Part shown: positions 23,713 through 24,744 of the stretch, piece after piece
Layout: each line of letters opens with the position of its first letter
How positions within the stretch are numbered: position 1 is the first letter of the stretch
Made by a program: the position numbers and the translations under genes
Source of the DNA: a bacterium
GTDB taxonomy: Bacteria > Sumerlaeota > Sumerlaeia > MVZB01
Reading direction: 5' to 3'
Assembly: GCA_023480605.1 (NCBI GenBank)
Contig: JAMCWS010000418.1
Location: forward strand, 1 to 24,744
Length of the DNA stretch: 24,744 nucleotides
Notes under the pieces: generated by a model
Told to the model about the DNA's origin: nothing
What the model saw: the letters and a program-made list of their open reading frames with translations, nothing else
The model's database searches: none

Positions 23713-24744
23713 TCAAATGCGAACGAGGAATATGCCGTCTCGTGGGTCGAGGTGGAGACTTCCGCCGACGGGTTCGCCATTGTTGTGGATCGGGTCCTGT
23801 TTGCCTTGGAGCCGTCGGTAGCGTTCGCCGGGGAAGAGGCGGGCGACGGGGATATCGACGGCTTTGTAATTGGCGCCATTGAGGAGCACCAGGCCGTGTT
23901 CGAAGCGGCGGGTCATGACATCGGCACAGCCTTCGCGGATTTCCAGGCCGTGCAGCTCGATCTCGCCCAGGTTCTCGCTGAGACATATCTGGAGGCTGCC
24001 AGCGCCGTCGGCCGGGGCGATGAGAGTCAGGATGCACTCGCGTTCGTCCTCGAAAACGAGGAACTCCTGGATATAACCGGTCGGCAGGTCGCCGGCGGCT
24101 TCGTCCTCGGGGGTGACCAGCCGGCCGTCGACCTTGAGCCGCACCATCAGGTTGCACGGGATGGCGCGGTAGCGCGGATCGACGGCGGTGAACGGACTCG
24201 TGCCCTTTGCCCGGAAACGGATCGTGTATTCCTGGTGCGTCCGCAATTGGATGCCGGAAAGGGGCAGGTCGGCCAGAAGACTGAACGAATCACTGAGCGA
24301 GCGCCACAGGCCGACGTCGGTCACGGCAAACCTGAGGCCGTCGCCGTCGGTTCGCGCGGGCGGTGCGGCCTGCCACGGCGTGGCTTTCGTCTCGATGGTC
24401 GGCAACGGCGTCTTTTGGCCGAAGCGCCAGATCACCGGGCCGAGGTGGGTCGTGACGCGCTCGGGCGGACCGAGCGGCCGACCGAGCCAGCCCCGAATGT
24501 TGTTCTCGCCACGGTGATACTCGTCGTAATCGATCGGAAACGTCATCGCGTAGCGCTGGAACTGCTTGTCGCGGCCGGGGTAATGGAGCAATTCCGGCGC
24601 GCCAAACGAGCGGGCGATGCGCTTGCCGACGTAGCCGGTGCCCATGCAGGCCGAGGCCATGTCGAGCCGGTAGTGGCTGAGCAGCATCGGCGGCTTGAGC
24701 GCGGCCGCGTCGCCGCCGTGATACGCTTCGTCGGGATACTTGTT
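23713..24744 (-). CDS. C-terminal part of a probable glycoside hydrolase (truncated by window edge)
   Basis: The frame is open to the right edge, giving 343 residues of an incomplete protein; its N-terminus lies beyond 24744. The first ATG inside the window, 24687, is unlikely to be the true start because the upstream codons (NKYPDEAYHGGDAA...) are fully open and protein-like. Residues near the end, RRFEHGLVLLNGANYKAVDI ... YRRLQGKQDPIHNNGE ... DPRDGIFLVRI, match the beta-sandwich tail that closes many putative bacterial glycosyl hydrolases (GHL-type). The visible N-terminal part would be the end of a TIM barrel. A central segment (about 24080-24330) is a carbohydrate-binding-like beta-rich domain. 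Family number cannot be given. It suits the glycan-degrading context. Confidence 0.65.
   Translation of the reverse strand, partial: NKYPDEAYHGGDAAALKPPMLLSHYRLDMASACMGTGYVGKRIARSFGAPELLHYPGRDKQFQRYAMTFPIDYDEYHRGENNIRGWLGRPLGPPERVTTHLGPVIWRFGQKTPLPTIETKATPWQAAPPARTDGDGLRFAVTDVGLWRSLSDSFSLLADLPLSGIQLRTHQEYTIRFRAKGTSPFTAVDPRYRAIPCNLMVRLKVDGRLVTPEDEAAGDLPTGYIQEFLVFEDERECILTLIAPADGAGSLQICLSENLGEIELHGLEIREGCADVMTRRFEHGLVLLNGANYKAVDIPVARLFPGERYRRLQGKQDPIHNNGEPVGGSLHLDPRDGIFLVRI

Overview
The window is GC-rich and almost every gene product carries a twin-arginine (Tat), Sec or lipoprotein export signal. It holds three Tat-type type I sulfatases, a heparinase II/III-type lyase, a GH99/WbsX-like lipoprotein, a Tat-exported Gfo/Idh/MocA oxidoreductase and mqnD of the futalosine menaquinone pathway. 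This mix is typical of carbohydrate-degrading lineages such as Planctomycetota, Verrucomicrobiota/Lentisphaerota/Kiritimatiellota or Hydrogenedentota. That placement is an inference from gene content; no rRNA or other marker gene is present.

Layout. (i) 87-3996, minus strand: a Tat-exported sulfatase, then a geranylgeranyl-reductase-like FAD oxidoreductase, then mqnD, with a probable terminator hairpin before mqnD. (ii) 4288-5373, plus: a GH99/WbsX-like lipoprotein divergent from the sulfatase, with a perfect 16-bp palindrome in the sulfatase leader. (iii) 5422-7650, minus: a Tat-exported heparinase II/III-like polysaccharide lyase. (iv) 7909-15022, minus: a secreted protein with three internal repeats, an RND adaptor lipoprotein and an RND pump, arranged as an operon without an outer-membrane channel gene. 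(v) 15457-18743, plus: two tandem paralogous Tat sulfatases behind a 434-bp leader region with repeated operator-like motifs. (vi) 18789-20505, minus: a YeiH-type putative sulfate exporter followed by a 73-residue single-span membrane protein, convergent with the sulfatases. (vii) 20506-21381: mostly non-coding, with one possible small excisionase-like HTH gene. (viii) 21382-22743, plus: the Gfo/Idh/MocA oxidoreductase. (ix) 22744-23712: intergenic DNA containing a 198-bp MITE-like element with internal REP-like palindromes. (x) 23713 to the right edge, minus: the C-terminal part of a probable glycoside hydrolase.

Working together (inference): the exported sulfatases, lyase and glycoside hydrolases would strip and cut a sulfated glycan at or outside the inner membrane, and the oxidoreductase may act on released sugars. 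The sulfate exporter homologue beside the sulfatase pair suggests handling of oxidised sulfur. No SusC/SusD pair, sulfatase-maturating enzyme or dedicated regulator is visible. The most notable candidates for something undescribed are the sulfate exporter/small membrane protein pair, the triple-repeat secreted protein leading an RND operon, and the repeat motif upstream of the sulfatase pair.
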